A DNA stretch of 64,000 nucleotides from Sphingobium sp. MI1205 (GTDB lineage: Bacteria > Pseudomonadota > Alphaproteobacteria > Sphingomonadales > Sphingomonadaceae). Both the position numbers and the translations under genes were made by a program. Below are positions 53,334 to 60,316 of this stretch, one piece after another. The stretch spans positions 3,229,501 to 3,293,500 of the forward strand of contig NZ_CP005188.1 in NCBI RefSeq assembly GCF_001563285.1. The letters run 5' to 3'. The notes beneath the pieces were generated by a model, which was not told where the DNA came from, did not search any database, and saw nothing but the letters and a program-made list of their open reading frames with translations. Within the stretch, counting starts at the first letter, position 1, and the number at the start of each line of letters is the position of its first letter.

Positions 53334-54197
53334 ATGTCAGCCTCACCACGTGTCGACGTCTATGCTCGCGTCACGCAAGCGATCGTCGACGCCATCGAAG
53401 CCGGCACCGGCACCTGGCGCATGCCATGGCATCATTCTGGCGCCGACGTCACCCGCCCGACGAACGTCGCCAGCGGCAAGCCCTATCGCGGCATAAATAC
53501 GGTCTCGCTCTGGGCAGCCGCCTATGGCAGCGGCTATGCGAGCGGCGTCTGGGGCACCTATCGCCAGTGGCAGACGCTCGGCGCGCAGGTCCGCAAGGGC
53601 GAGCAGGCCAGCCTCGGCGTCCTCTGGAAGGAGTTTCGCGCGAAGGATGACGACGCCGGCGACGATGACGACCACCGCCGGCTTTTCGCCAAGGCGTTCA
53701 GCCTGTTCAACGCCGATCAGGTCGATGGCTATGCGCCCGAACCGGGGCCGGACCTGCCCGAGAGCGAACGCCTCGCCGCCGCCGAAGCCTTCATCGCCGC
53801 CCTCGGCATCGATACCGTCTACGGCTCGGCCAGCGCCTATTATCACATCGCCGAAGACCGCATCCACATGCCGGATTTCAGCGCCTTCCACGATGCCCAC
53901 GGCTTCTACGCCACCCATATTCACGAGGCGGCTCATGCCAGTGGCGCAGCTCACCGGCTCGACCGGGATTTCAGCGCCAAGTGGACCAGGCACGCGCTCG
54001 CCATGGAGGAAGCGACCGCCGAACTGACCGCATCGTTCCTGCTCGCCGATCTTGGGATCGCGCACGAACCGCGACCCGATCACGCGGCCTATATCGCCTC
54101 CTGGCTGCAACTGCTCAAGGACGAGCCCCGCGCGATCTTCACCGCGGCGAGCAAGGCGCAGGCAGCGGCCGACTGGATGCACGCCCGTCAGCCATGA
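53334..54197 (+). CDS. ardC: ArdC-type antirestriction protein (intact copy)
   Basis: This 287-residue protein has an N-terminal ssDNA-binding DUF1738 domain (RVDVYARVTQAIVDAIEAGTGTWRMPWHH; GKPYRGINTVSLW; TYRQWQTLGAQVRKGE). Its C-terminal zincin-like metallopeptidase has HIHEAAHASGAAHRLDRD (HExxH), EEATAELTASFLLADLGI, and DEPRAIFTAASKAQAAADW. Start at ATG 53334. It is complete, unlike the broken copy that hosts the element. It may supply antirestriction function when the element or its host replicon enters a new cell. Confidence 0.92.
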   Translation: MSASPRVDVYARVTQAIVDAIEAGTGTWRMPWHHSGADVTRPTNVASGKPYRGINTVSLWAAAYGSGYASGVWGTYRQWQTLGAQVRKGEQASLGVLWKEFRAKDDDAGDDDDHRRLFAKAFSLFNADQVDGYAPEPGPDLPESERLAAAEAFIAALGIDTVYGSASAYYHIAEDRIHMPDFSAFHDAHGFYATHIHEAAHASGAAHRLDRDFSAKWTRHALAMEEATAELTASFLLADLGIAHEPRPDHAAYIASWLQLLKDEPRAIFTAASKAQAAADWMHARQP

Positions 54198-54523
54198 TCC
54201 AGCAGCGACCAAAGCCGAGCGGCCGATCCCTCGCGGGCTCGGCCGCTTCGTCGCGCACGGCGATGCGCGGGCTTCGCCCGCTCACCAGCGGACGCCGCTG
54301 GCGCGGCGGCGCTGATTTCTGGGCCTCCCTCGATGCGGGTCTGGTCGGCGCTCCCTGCTAGGCCCGCCACGGCGCGCCGCAAGCCCGGCTTCGCCGCGCT
54401 GCTCCATTGCATTTCGCCCCTCCGGGTGCGGCCCCCCGCTTGCGCGGGCCTCTCCGGTCGTTCTCGCCGCCCACCCCCGCCTCGGGGGAGCCATGGGGTT
54501 TTTAGGCAGTGCAGGAGGCACCG
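54198..54523 (+). promoter_or_regulatory. GC-rich leader B at the right end of the second element
   Basis: No gene is seen. Blocks from about 54335 repeat those of leader A at 42166-42340: GCGCTCCCTGCTAGGCCCG here, GCGCTCCCCGCTAGGCCCG there, and the identical TCTCGCCGCCCACCCCCGCC. The intervening hairpins differ in sequence but keep inverted repeats. It ends in the hairpin CCCCCG-CCT-CGGGGG (54474-54488) and a T-run at 54499-54503, then GCAGGAGG and ATG 54524. It is a candidate attenuator RNA that reads out of the element. Confidence 0.55.
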
Positions 54524-54787
54524 ATGGTTTTCACCTTTCAACCGCCATTTTTCGCTGGACTGTCAGGATATGTCGCCGAGATGGGATCCGCCTTCCTCTG
54601 CGCTGCGCTCGGCATCGTTCCCACTGTCCGCCATGCCGACTACCTGGGCGCGTGGCTGGAAGTGCTCCGCGAAGACAACCGCGCGATCTTCCGTGCGGCG
54701 AGCGCCGCCAGCAAGGCCGCCGAATGGCTGCTTGCCCGGCACCGCGAGGCGCAGGAAGCGCAGGCTGAAAGGAGGGTCGCGGCATGA
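54524..54787 (+). CDS. Chimeric ORF: element-supplied start fused to the ArdC C-terminus
   Basis: This 87-residue ORF has its first 16 codons (MVFTFQPPFFAGLSGY) and its ribosome site (GCAGGAGG) in the element. From GTC GCC at 54572 it is the original ardC 3' end (VAEMGSAFLCAALGIVPTVR, NRAIFRAASAASKAAEWLL). The fusion is in frame. It lacks the ssDNA-binding domain and HExxH, so it cannot be an active ArdC. Its translation would keep the coupled downstream DUF2958 gene expressed, whose ATG overlaps its stop (54784-54787). Confidence 0.72.
   Translation: MVFTFQPPFFAGLSGYVAEMGSAFLCAALGIVPTVRHADYLGAWLEVLREDNRAIFRAASAASKAAEWLLARHREAQEAQAERRVAA
54559..54577. repeat. Right attachment site of the second element
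   Basis: ACTGTCAGGATAT (54559-54571) followed by the core GTCGCC (54572-54577). The core is a direct repeat of 47672-47677, and the flank is an imperfect inverted repeat of 47678-47690. Confidence 0.78.
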
Positions 54788-55197
54788 TCCTCCTCACACC
54801 CCAATTGCACACAGGCCTACGCGCCCATGCGATCACACGGTACGTCTGCGAGCAGCGCGGCGAGCCATTCGATCCCGTACCCTTGGTGAAACTGTTCAAT
54901 CCCGTTGGCGCAGCGACATGGCTGGCGACCGAACTCGACGAGGATCGCGACAGGTTGTTCGGGCTGGCCGACCTCGGTTTCGGCTGTCCCGAGCTTGGCT
55001 CGTTCAGCTTGTCCGAGATCGCCTCCGTCCGGCTTCCATTCGGCCTCGGAATCGAACGCGACATCGGGTTCGAGACGCCGCACGCTCTTTCTATCTGGAC
55101 CGAATGGTCGCGCCGGGCCGGATCGATCCTCTGGGCCGAAACCCTCCTGCGCCGAGGCGCCGCGACCGGCGCGGACCCTGAAATTCCGCCCGGTTGA
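54784..55197 (+). CDS. DUF2958 domain protein
   Basis: This 137-residue protein reads MILLTPQLHTGLRAHAITRY, then DPVPLVKLFNPVGAATWLATELD, DRLFGLADLGFGCPELGSFSLSEIASVRLPFGLGIERDIGF. This is the standard DUF2958 pattern, found in conjugative plasmids and integrative elements next to ardC and parB. Function unknown. ATGA overlap with the ardC 3' fragment indicates that it was originally co-translated with intact ArdC. Confidence 0.9.
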   Translation: MILLTPQLHTGLRAHAITRYVCEQRGEPFDPVPLVKLFNPVGAATWLATELDEDRDRLFGLADLGFGCPELGSFSLSEIASVRLPFGLGIERDIGFETPHALSIWTEWSRRAGSILWAETLLRRGAATGADPEIPPG

Positions 55198-55297
55198 TGG
55201 CGGGATGATGCGCGGGCGGCGCGCTTCGCCGCCAATCGGAAAGCCGATCCGCCATCCCGGAAAGAGCGACGGACCGGCACTCACAAGGAGTAGTCCC

Positions 55298-57070
55298 ATG
55301 AAACTCGACTTCATCGCCATTGGCAATATCGATGACAGCAAGGTCAACATGCGCCACGGTCGCAAGGCCCCCGACGTGACCGACATCCTGCCCACCGTCC
55401 GCAAGCGCGGCATCATCGTTCCCGTCATCGTCAGGCCCGCCGAGGCCGAGGCCCGGTTCGAGCTTGTCGCGGGTCGCAGGCGCGTCCACGCCGCGCGTCT
55501 CGTGCTCGCCGAAGAGGGCGCGGACCCAGAACTGGCCCGCGTTCCCGCCGCGATCATGGAGGCAGGCGACGATGCCGCTGCCCTCGAAGCTTCGCTGATC
55601 GAAAACCTCGCGCGTCTCGATCCCGACGAGGTGACCCAGTGGGAAACCTTCGTCCGGCTGGTCAAGGAAGGCCGCGAAGTCGACGACATCGCCGCTACCT
55701 TCGGCCTGCCCGAACCCACGATCCGGCGAGTCCTTGCGCTCGGCAATCTTCTCCCGCGCATTCGCGACCTCTACCGCGCCGAGAAGATCGACCGCACCAC
55801 CGTCCGCCACCTGACCCTTGCCAGCAAGAGCCAGCAGAAGGCTTGGCTGGCGCTGTTCGACGATCCCGACGCCTATGTGCCGACCGGCCATCAATTGAAG
55901 GCTTGGCTGTTCGGCGGGCAGTCGATCGCGGCCAAGGTCGCGCTGTTCGACCTCGGCACCTATGCGGGCGCGACCATTGCCGATCTGTTCGGCGACGACC
56001 GCTATTTTGCCGACGCCGATGCTTTCTGGACCGCGCAGAATGCCGCCATCGAAGCGCGGCACACGGCGTATATCGAGGAAGGCTGGAGCGATGTGGTGGT
56101 CGTGCCGCCGTCCGAGCATTTCCATTCGTGGGAATATGAGAAGGCGGGCAAGCGCAAAGGCGGGCGCGTCTATATCGACGTGCGCGGCACCGGCGAGGTG
56201 ACGTTCCACGAGGGTTATGTGACCCGCACCGAGGCCCGCCGCGCCGAGCGCGGTGAGACGGCGCAAGGCGAGAAACCCAAGCGCCCCGAACTGACCTCGA
56301 CCTTGCAGACCTATGTCGATCTCCATCGCCATGCCGCTGTCCGCGCCGCCATGCTTGTGCGTCCGGACGTTGCCTTGCGGCTGATGGTCGCCCACGCCAT
56401 CGTCGGTTCTCCCCTCTGGACCGTGCGACCCGACCCGCAGTCCACGCGCAACGATGCCGTGCGCGAGAGCATCGAGAATTGCCGAGCCGAGGCGGTGTTC
56501 GACGAGCAGCGCCGGGCCGTTCTCGCGCTGCTGGGCTTCTCCGCCGAGGAACCGACTGTGTCCGGCGGCAATGGCGACGACTATGGGGTGGCGGGCGTCT
56601 TCCTGCGTCTCATGGACCTGCCCGACACGCTGCTGCTGGACGTCATCGCGGTCGTGATCGGCGAGACGATGGCCGCTGGCAGTGCCGCCGTGGAGGCAGC
56701 GGGCGGCGAGATCGGCGTGGCGATGTCGGATTGGTGGCAGGGCGACGAAGCGCTGTTCGATCTCATTCGGGATCGCGAGGTGCTGGGCCATCTGGTGGCC
56801 GAGGTGGCGGGCGCGACGGTCGCCACCGCCAACGCGAAGGAGAAGTCCAAGACCTTGAAGCGTATCATCGCCGACCATCTGGAAGGCGCTGACGGGCGGG
56901 CCAAGGTCGAGCGCTGGGTGCCGCGTTGGATGCAGTTCCCGCCAAGCGCCTACACCGCTCGAGGCGGCGTTGGGACAGCCGCCTCCCATGCGAAAGTCGC
57001 TGCCGCACGCGATCAGATCGCCGCATCGGGGCCGGAGGAAAGTAACGAGCCGTTCGCCGAGGCGGCGTGA
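55298..57070 (+). CDS. parB: ParB-like partition/nuclease-type protein (long form)
   Basis: This 590-residue protein opens with a ParB/Srx domain (residues about 1-100): NIDDSKVNMRHGRKAPDVTDILPTV, RGIIVPVIVR, LVAGRRRVHAARLV and LIENLARLDPDEVTQWETF. A KorB-like helix-turn-helix follows (VDDIAATFGLPEPTIRRVLALGNLLP). The long C-terminal part (about 380 residues) has no motif I recognise, but this long form is common in sphingomonad and rhizobial plasmids and integrative elements. AAGGAG precedes ATG 55298. No parA is adjacent, so it may act in copy stability, transfer gene control or as a ParB-type nuclease/CTPase rather than in classical segregation. Confidence 0.88.
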   Translation: MKLDFIAIGNIDDSKVNMRHGRKAPDVTDILPTVRKRGIIVPVIVRPAEAEARFELVAGRRRVHAARLVLAEEGADPELARVPAAIMEAGDDAAALEASLIENLARLDPDEVTQWETFVRLVKEGREVDDIAATFGLPEPTIRRVLALGNLLPRIRDLYRAEKIDRTTVRHLTLASKSQQKAWLALFDDPDAYVPTGHQLKAWLFGGQSIAAKVALFDLGTYAGATIADLFGDDRYFADADAFWTAQNAAIEARHTAYIEEGWSDVVVVPPSEHFHSWEYEKAGKRKGGRVYIDVRGTGEVTFHEGYVTRTEARRAERGETAQGEKPKRPELTSTLQTYVDLHRHAAVRAAMLVRPDVALRLMVAHAIVGSPLWTVRPDPQSTRNDAVRESIENCRAEAVFDEQRRAVLALLGFSAEEPTVSGGNGDDYGVAGVFLRLMDLPDTLLLDVIAVVIGETMAAGSAAVEAAGGEIGVAMSDWWQGDEALFDLIRDREVLGHLVAEVAGATVATANAKEKSKTLKRIIADHLEGADGRAKVERWVPRWMQFPPSAYTARGGVGTAASHAKVAAARDQIAASGPEESNEPFAEAA

Positions 57071-57076
57071 TTTTCT

Positions 57077-57158
57077 GCGGGCGGCGGCAACGCCGCCCGC
57101 CTTCGAGACCCTGAAAAATCGGCCGCGCGCCGCCGCCGTTCCGGCGGCGGCGCGCGGC
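57077..57158. terminator. Two strong hairpins behind parB
   Basis: GCGGGCGGCG-GCAA-CGCCGCCCGC (57077-57100) has a perfect 10-bp stem. Then comes a 17-bp perfect stem 57122-57138/57142-57158 with a 3-base loop, followed by TTT. They probably end parB transcription, though the next ORF starts only a few bases later. Confidence 0.6.
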
Positions 57159-57161
57159 TTT

Positions 57162-57590
57162 ATGATGGCGATGTCGCTCGTCGCTTTCTACATGTCGATG
57201 ATGTCCGAGATCGAAGAGACTTCACAAGCAGAGCACCAGACGGTCGAGCGGACCGCCATCGCCGATTATAGGGCGACGCTTCGCGAACCGAGCCGACCGC
57301 CAAGCAAAGGCGGCAATACCGGCGCACTACACGGCCACGCTCTCAATATCGGCGGAGTCTGGTACAATTTTCTGGCCCTCGGCGCGCAAAAGTGGGTCTT
57401 CGCGTCGGACACGGTCGCATTCGACTGGGCCTGGGATTCCTTGCAGAACTACCGCAATATCGTCCGGGACAGCATCCGGGTCTGGGACAGGAATGGATCG
57501 CCGGTCATCCGCGGTAATCGCGGATCGAAACCGAAACTCAGGACGGCCCAGACGCGATTGCCGGCGCGGCGGAAAGAGTGGAAGGATTAG
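57162..57590 (+). CDS. Hypothetical protein
   Basis: This protein of up to 142 residues has uncertain start (ATGs at 57162, 57165, 57171 and later; no clear ribosome site, and the first lies just after a very stable hairpin). A recognisable-looking conserved core is ALHGHALNIGGVWYNFLALGAQKWVFASDTVAFDWAW, and the end is basic (RGNRGSKPKLRTAQTRLPARRKEW). No family is assigned. The Trp/Phe-rich core suggests a small folded domain. It converges on the Cys-rich gene at 57631. Confidence 0.55.
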   Translation: MMAMSLVAFYMSMMSEIEETSQAEHQTVERTAIADYRATLREPSRPPSKGGNTGALHGHALNIGGVWYNFLALGAQKWVFASDTVAFDWAWDSLQNYRNIVRDSIRVWDRNGSPVIRGNRGSKPKLRTAQTRLPARRKEWKD

Positions 57591-57630
57591 GGCGCAGGGG
57601 GAACATCCGTCAGACGCCGCGCTTCTCCGG

Positions 57631-57846
57631 TCACTTCTCGCGGAAACGAATCACCTTCTTCTCGCTGTCGCAGATCGAGCAATTGTCTTTCCGGCGCTCG
57701 AAACCGCGTGTGCCCGCAAGTTCTCGCGTCTTGTGGTTGGCATGCTGGCGAACCGAAAGGCCGAGCCGCTCGCTGATGCAGTCGTCGCAGATCGGCTCCG
57801 GCGACAGCCTTTCGATCAATCCGCGAACCTGATCCAGAACTGTCAT
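57631..57846 (-). CDS. Small zinc-ribbon-like protein
   Basis: This 71-residue protein (MTVLDQVRGLIERLSPEPIC) has Cys20-x2-Cys23 and Cys56-x2-Cys59 separated by a helical, winged-helix-like middle (LGLSVRQHANHKTRELAG), and a basic end. The four cysteines suit one zinc ion. It may bind DNA or a partner protein. It is encoded opposite to its neighbours. I cannot name a family. Confidence 0.7.
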   Translation of the reverse strand: MTVLDQVRGLIERLSPEPICDDCISERLGLSVRQHANHKTRELAGTRGFERRKDNCSICDSEKKVIRFREK

Positions 57847-58228
57847 CGCTTCCCCTTTGCCAAGGGTCTAGCCTGCGTCGCGTCGAAGGCCAACGAAACA
57901 TCTTGGGCGCATAGCCGTGCGGGAATTAGACGCTGAATTGCCACCGCAAGTGCGCCGATCCGGCTGACTGACCCAACTCCTCTCCGGCTGGTGCGACCCC
58001 GGCGGCCTTGATCGATCGCGGTTTGCCGCAAGCCTTCCTTTGCCGCGCAACAGCTTCGCCGACCTTCTTCCCCGGCGCGGTGCCCGCGCCTTCCTCGCGA
58101 AACAAGAAGCCCGGCTCGGGCCGTCCTCCGCTCCGCTTCGGCCTGTCGGTGCGCGGCGTCCGGCTCGCGGCCTGACAACCGCATCGAGGCCGCATGGGGC
58201 GGCATCGATCCATCGAATGGAGGTTATC
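57847..58228 (+). promoter_or_regulatory. Gene-free region and GC-rich leader before DUF736
   Basis: About 380 bases without a convincing gene. It must hold the promoter of the minus-strand gene at 57846 and that of DUF736. From about 58010 it is GC-rich with many short inverted repeats, and includes CTCGCGGCCTGACAAC (58165-58179), similar to blocks at 53241 and 60239. AATGGAGG at 58216-58223 serves the DUF736 ATG at 58229. Confidence 0.4.
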
Positions 58229-58528
58229 ATGGCACAGATCGGCAGCTTCATCCGCGGCGAAAACGGCATCTACACCGGCGAAATCCGCACCCTGACGCTT
58301 CGCGTCAAGGCCAGCATCCGACCCGTCGAACGCGACAACGACAAGGCTCCGGACCACCGCGTCAGCGCCGGCGGCGTCGAGTTCGGCGCGGGCTGGACCA
58401 AGGCGGCGCGCGAGACCGGCGCCGAATATTTGAGCCTCAAGCTCGACGATCCGTCCTTCCCGGCACCCATCTACGCGACCCTCACGCAGGGCGACGAGGG
58501 CGAGCACAAGCTCATCTGGTCCCGCTGA
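58229..58528 (+). CDS. DUF736 family protein
   Basis: This 99-residue protein has the DUF736 pattern: [65 protein letters not shown]. It is a very common small protein of alphaproteobacterial conjugative plasmids and islands, usually upstream of tra genes. Its function is unknown. It is followed by a good terminator at 58535-58563. Confidence 0.95.
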   Translation: MAQIGSFIRGENGIYTGEIRTLTLRVKASIRPVERDNDKAPDHRVSAGGVEFGAGWTKAARETGAEYLSLKLDDPSFPAPIYATLTQGDEGEHKLIWSR

Positions 58529-58534
58529 TCGATA

Positions 58535-58563
58535 AGCCTCGCGTCCGACGGGCGCGGGGCTTT
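58535..58563 (+). terminator. Rho-independent terminator after DUF736
   Basis: The stem AGCCTCGCG/CGCGGGGCT (58535-58543 with 58553-58561, one G-U pair) is followed by TTT. It lies seven bases after the DUF736 stop. Confidence 0.7.
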
Positions 58564-58572
58564 CCCCTGGGG

Positions 58573-58603
58573 GTGTCGAAAGTGGGTTCGCTGTTTTCGA
58601 CAC
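58573..58603. repeat. 9-bp inverted repeat, possible operator
   Basis: GTGTCGAAA (58573-58581) and TTTCGACAC (58595-58603) are perfectly inverted around a 13-base centre. They lie in the promoter region of the HTH/TraF/transglycosylase operon, so an operator is likelier than a terminator. Confidence 0.5.
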
Positions 58604-58682
58604 TGATCAGCGGGTGTTCCACACGGCATCCCCGGTGCCGCGATCGCACGGTTGCGATCAGCCCCACAGGACACTGGCACCC

Positions 58683-58913
58683 ATGGATAGCGACGACGAC
58701 ATCGCCCGGGCTAATCGCGCCAAACGCGGATCGCCCTTCCTCAATACCGACCAGGCCGCGGCCTATCTCAAGCTGTCGAGCAGGCTCCTGAAACGCCTGC
58801 GCCGCGATGGTAAGGGACCGATTTTCCGGCGCCACAGCCGCTATGTCCAGTATCATATCGATGATCTTGACACTTGGTCGGACGAACATTCAGCGCGGGA
58901 ACTCGGACGATGA
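58683..58913 (+). CDS. Helix-turn-helix (excisionase/AlpA-like) DNA-binding protein
   Basis: This 76-residue protein has a MerR/HTH_17-type domain: FLNTDQAAAYLKLSSRLLKRLRRDGKGPIFRRHSRYVQYHIDDLDTW. The pattern of AYLxxS and YxxxDLxxW is that of excisionase-like proteins (residues about 18-65). Start at ATG 58683. Its stop overlaps the TraF start (ATGA at 58910-58913). It may regulate the transfer operon. Confidence 0.88.
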   Translation: MDSDDDIARANRAKRGSPFLNTDQAAAYLKLSSRLLKRLRRDGKGPIFRRHSRYVQYHIDDLDTWSDEHSARELGR

Positions 58914-59491
58914 GACGGCGCCGCACCCGCGCCGACGACGCACCGCTGCTCACTTGGGGCGATGCCCTGCGCGCCGACAAGGTCCGTCGCCAGCGGATCG
59001 ACCGGCGCATCTTCGCCGTTGGTTTCGTGATCGGCGCACTGGGCCTGACGATCACGCTTCCGCCCGCGCCCCGGCTGGTGTGGAATGCCTCGGCCAGCGC
59101 ACCGATCGGCCTTTACTCGGTGACGCCCGGCGCCTGGGTCGAACCCGGCGAGATGGTCATTGCGCGCGTTCCGCCGCGCTACCGCCAGCTTGCCGCGATC
59201 CGCCGCTACGTGCCGCTCAACGTGCCCTTGGTGAAGCGTGTCGCCGCCTATGCCGGTGACGAAGTCTGCGCGCTCGGCCAGGAGATATTCGTCAACGGGC
59301 GCTGGATCGCCGAGCGCCGCACGGCTGATGCGGAAGGTCGACCGATGCCGATGTGGAGCGGCTGCACGATCCTGCGCGGGCGCCAACTCTTCCTGCTCAT
59401 GGACAATCCGGCATCGTTCGATGGGCGATATTTCGGCCCGACCGAGGGGCAGGATGTGGTTGGCAAGGCGCGCCTGCTGTGGCGTCGCTGA
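58910..59491 (+). CDS. traF: TraF-type S26 signal peptidase
   Basis: This 193-residue membrane-anchored serine peptidase has one transmembrane segment (FAVGFVIGALGLTITLPPAP, residues about 35-54). The Ser/Lys dyad is Ser63 in WNASASAPIGLY and Lys109 in PLVKRVAAYAGDEVC. DNPASFDGRYFGPTEGQDVVGKARL closes the domain. TraF peptidases process the conjugative pilin. It overlaps the previous gene by ATGA and the following gene by 13 bases. Confidence 0.93.
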   Translation: MRRRRTRADDAPLLTWGDALRADKVRRQRIDRRIFAVGFVIGALGLTITLPPAPRLVWNASASAPIGLYSVTPGAWVEPGEMVIARVPPRYRQLAAIRRYVPLNVPLVKRVAAYAGDEVCALGQEIFVNGRWIAERRTADAEGRPMPMWSGCTILRGRQLFLLMDNPASFDGRYFGPTEGQDVVGKARLLWRR

Positions 59492-60084
59492 AACTCGTCG
59501 CCGCGCTGCTTGCGATGGGCATGGCGCTCCCCGCAGAGGCAGAGACGGTCAGCAGTTGGCGCCCGTTCATTACGGAAGCGTCCAGCCGCTGCGGCATCCC
59601 GGCCGGTTGGATCGAGCGCGTCATGAGCGCAGAGAGCAATGGACGGACGACACTAAACGGCCGTCCTATCCGCAGCCATGCGGGCGCGATGGGGCTCATG
59701 CAACTGATGCCGACGACGTGGGATTATTTGCGCCGCTCGCTGGGCCTCGGCTCCGATCCTGACAATCCCCGTGACAATATTCTCGCGGGCACCTGCTATT
59801 TGCGGATGATGTACGACCGCTTCGGCTATCCGGGGCTGTTCGCGGCCTACAATGCGGGGCCGGGCCGCTACGCCGAGCACCTCGCCACCGGCCGACCGCT
59901 TCCCGGCGAGACAATTGCCTATCTCGGCACGGTCGGTCGCGGTGCTCCAGCATCGCAAAATGCTCCCGTCAAGCCTGTTCGCGAGATGCTGTTCGTGGTC
60001 CGGCGTCGCCCAGCCGTAGAGCCAGGCACGCCACCACCGAACCAACCGCCTTCGCTGTTCGTGGTGCGTCGTGAAGGCCTTTGA
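59479..60084 (+). CDS. Lytic transglycosylase (conjugation-associated)
   Basis: This 201-residue periplasmic peptidoglycan hydrolase starts at GTG 59479, inside the traF end. The signal peptide is MASLKLVAALLAMGMALPAEA. The SLT domain has catalytic Glu52 (RVMSAESNGR), then SHAGAMGLMQLMPTTW, NPRDNILAGTCYLRMMYDRFG and FAAYNAGPGRYAEH. It locally opens peptidoglycan for the transfer apparatus (VirB1-like role). The C-terminal about 55 residues are Pro-rich. Confidence 0.92.
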   Translation: MASLKLVAALLAMGMALPAEAETVSSWRPFITEASSRCGIPAGWIERVMSAESNGRTTLNGRPIRSHAGAMGLMQLMPTTWDYLRRSLGLGSDPDNPRDNILAGTCYLRMMYDRFGYPGLFAAYNAGPGRYAEHLATGRPLPGETIAYLGTVGRGAPASQNAPVKPVREMLFVVRRRPAVEPGTPPPNQPPSLFVVRREGL

Positions 60085-60316
60085 GGCGATGTCGCGCGCA
60101 ATCGAGAGGGTGAAGGCTCGTCTCGATAGACCCAGCATGACGGCTGGCGGAACGGCTATCAAGGCCCGCGGGTACCCCCCAATTTTCTTCGAAAATCGGT
60201 TCCCCCCACGTCCGCTTCGCGGCGCTGCGCTTCGCTCCGCGGCCCTGACAGCCGCCCCGCCACCCGTCCCTCGGACGCCGTTCTCGATGGTGAGAACGCA
60301 AGCGTTGGAGGTCATC
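60085..60316 (+). promoter_or_regulatory. GC-rich leader before the 60317 gene
   Basis: No gene is seen in this 232-base region. AATTTTCTTCGAAAATCGG near 60180 contains the inverted repeat ATTTTC/GAAAAT. GCGGCCCTGACAGCCG (60239-60254) matches blocks before ardC copy 2 and DUF736. A final inverted repeat, GTTCTC/GAGAAC, lies near 60281-60298. TTGGAGG precedes the ATG at 60317. Confidence 0.4.

Larger units (their letters stand above)
47678..54571 (+). mobile_element. Second integrated element: three large recombinases plus ArdC
   Basis: About 6.9 kb between two GTCGCC direct repeats, inserted in the same ardC gene as the RIT element. It carries three overlapping genes for tyrosine-recombinase relatives (47875, 49218, 51002), an intact ArdC gene (53334) and a GC-rich leader at its right end. 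Removing it joins VA to EMGSAFLCAALG and restores ArdC continuity exactly. Imperfect 13-bp inverted repeats flank the 6-bp core, as expected for tyrosine-recombinase sites. Confidence 0.85.

Noticed and set aside
55091-56989. 632-codon antisense ORF opposite parB
   Set aside because: It lies fully opposite a well-supported ParB gene, has no recognisable motif and biased composition; long antisense frames are common in GC-rich DNA.
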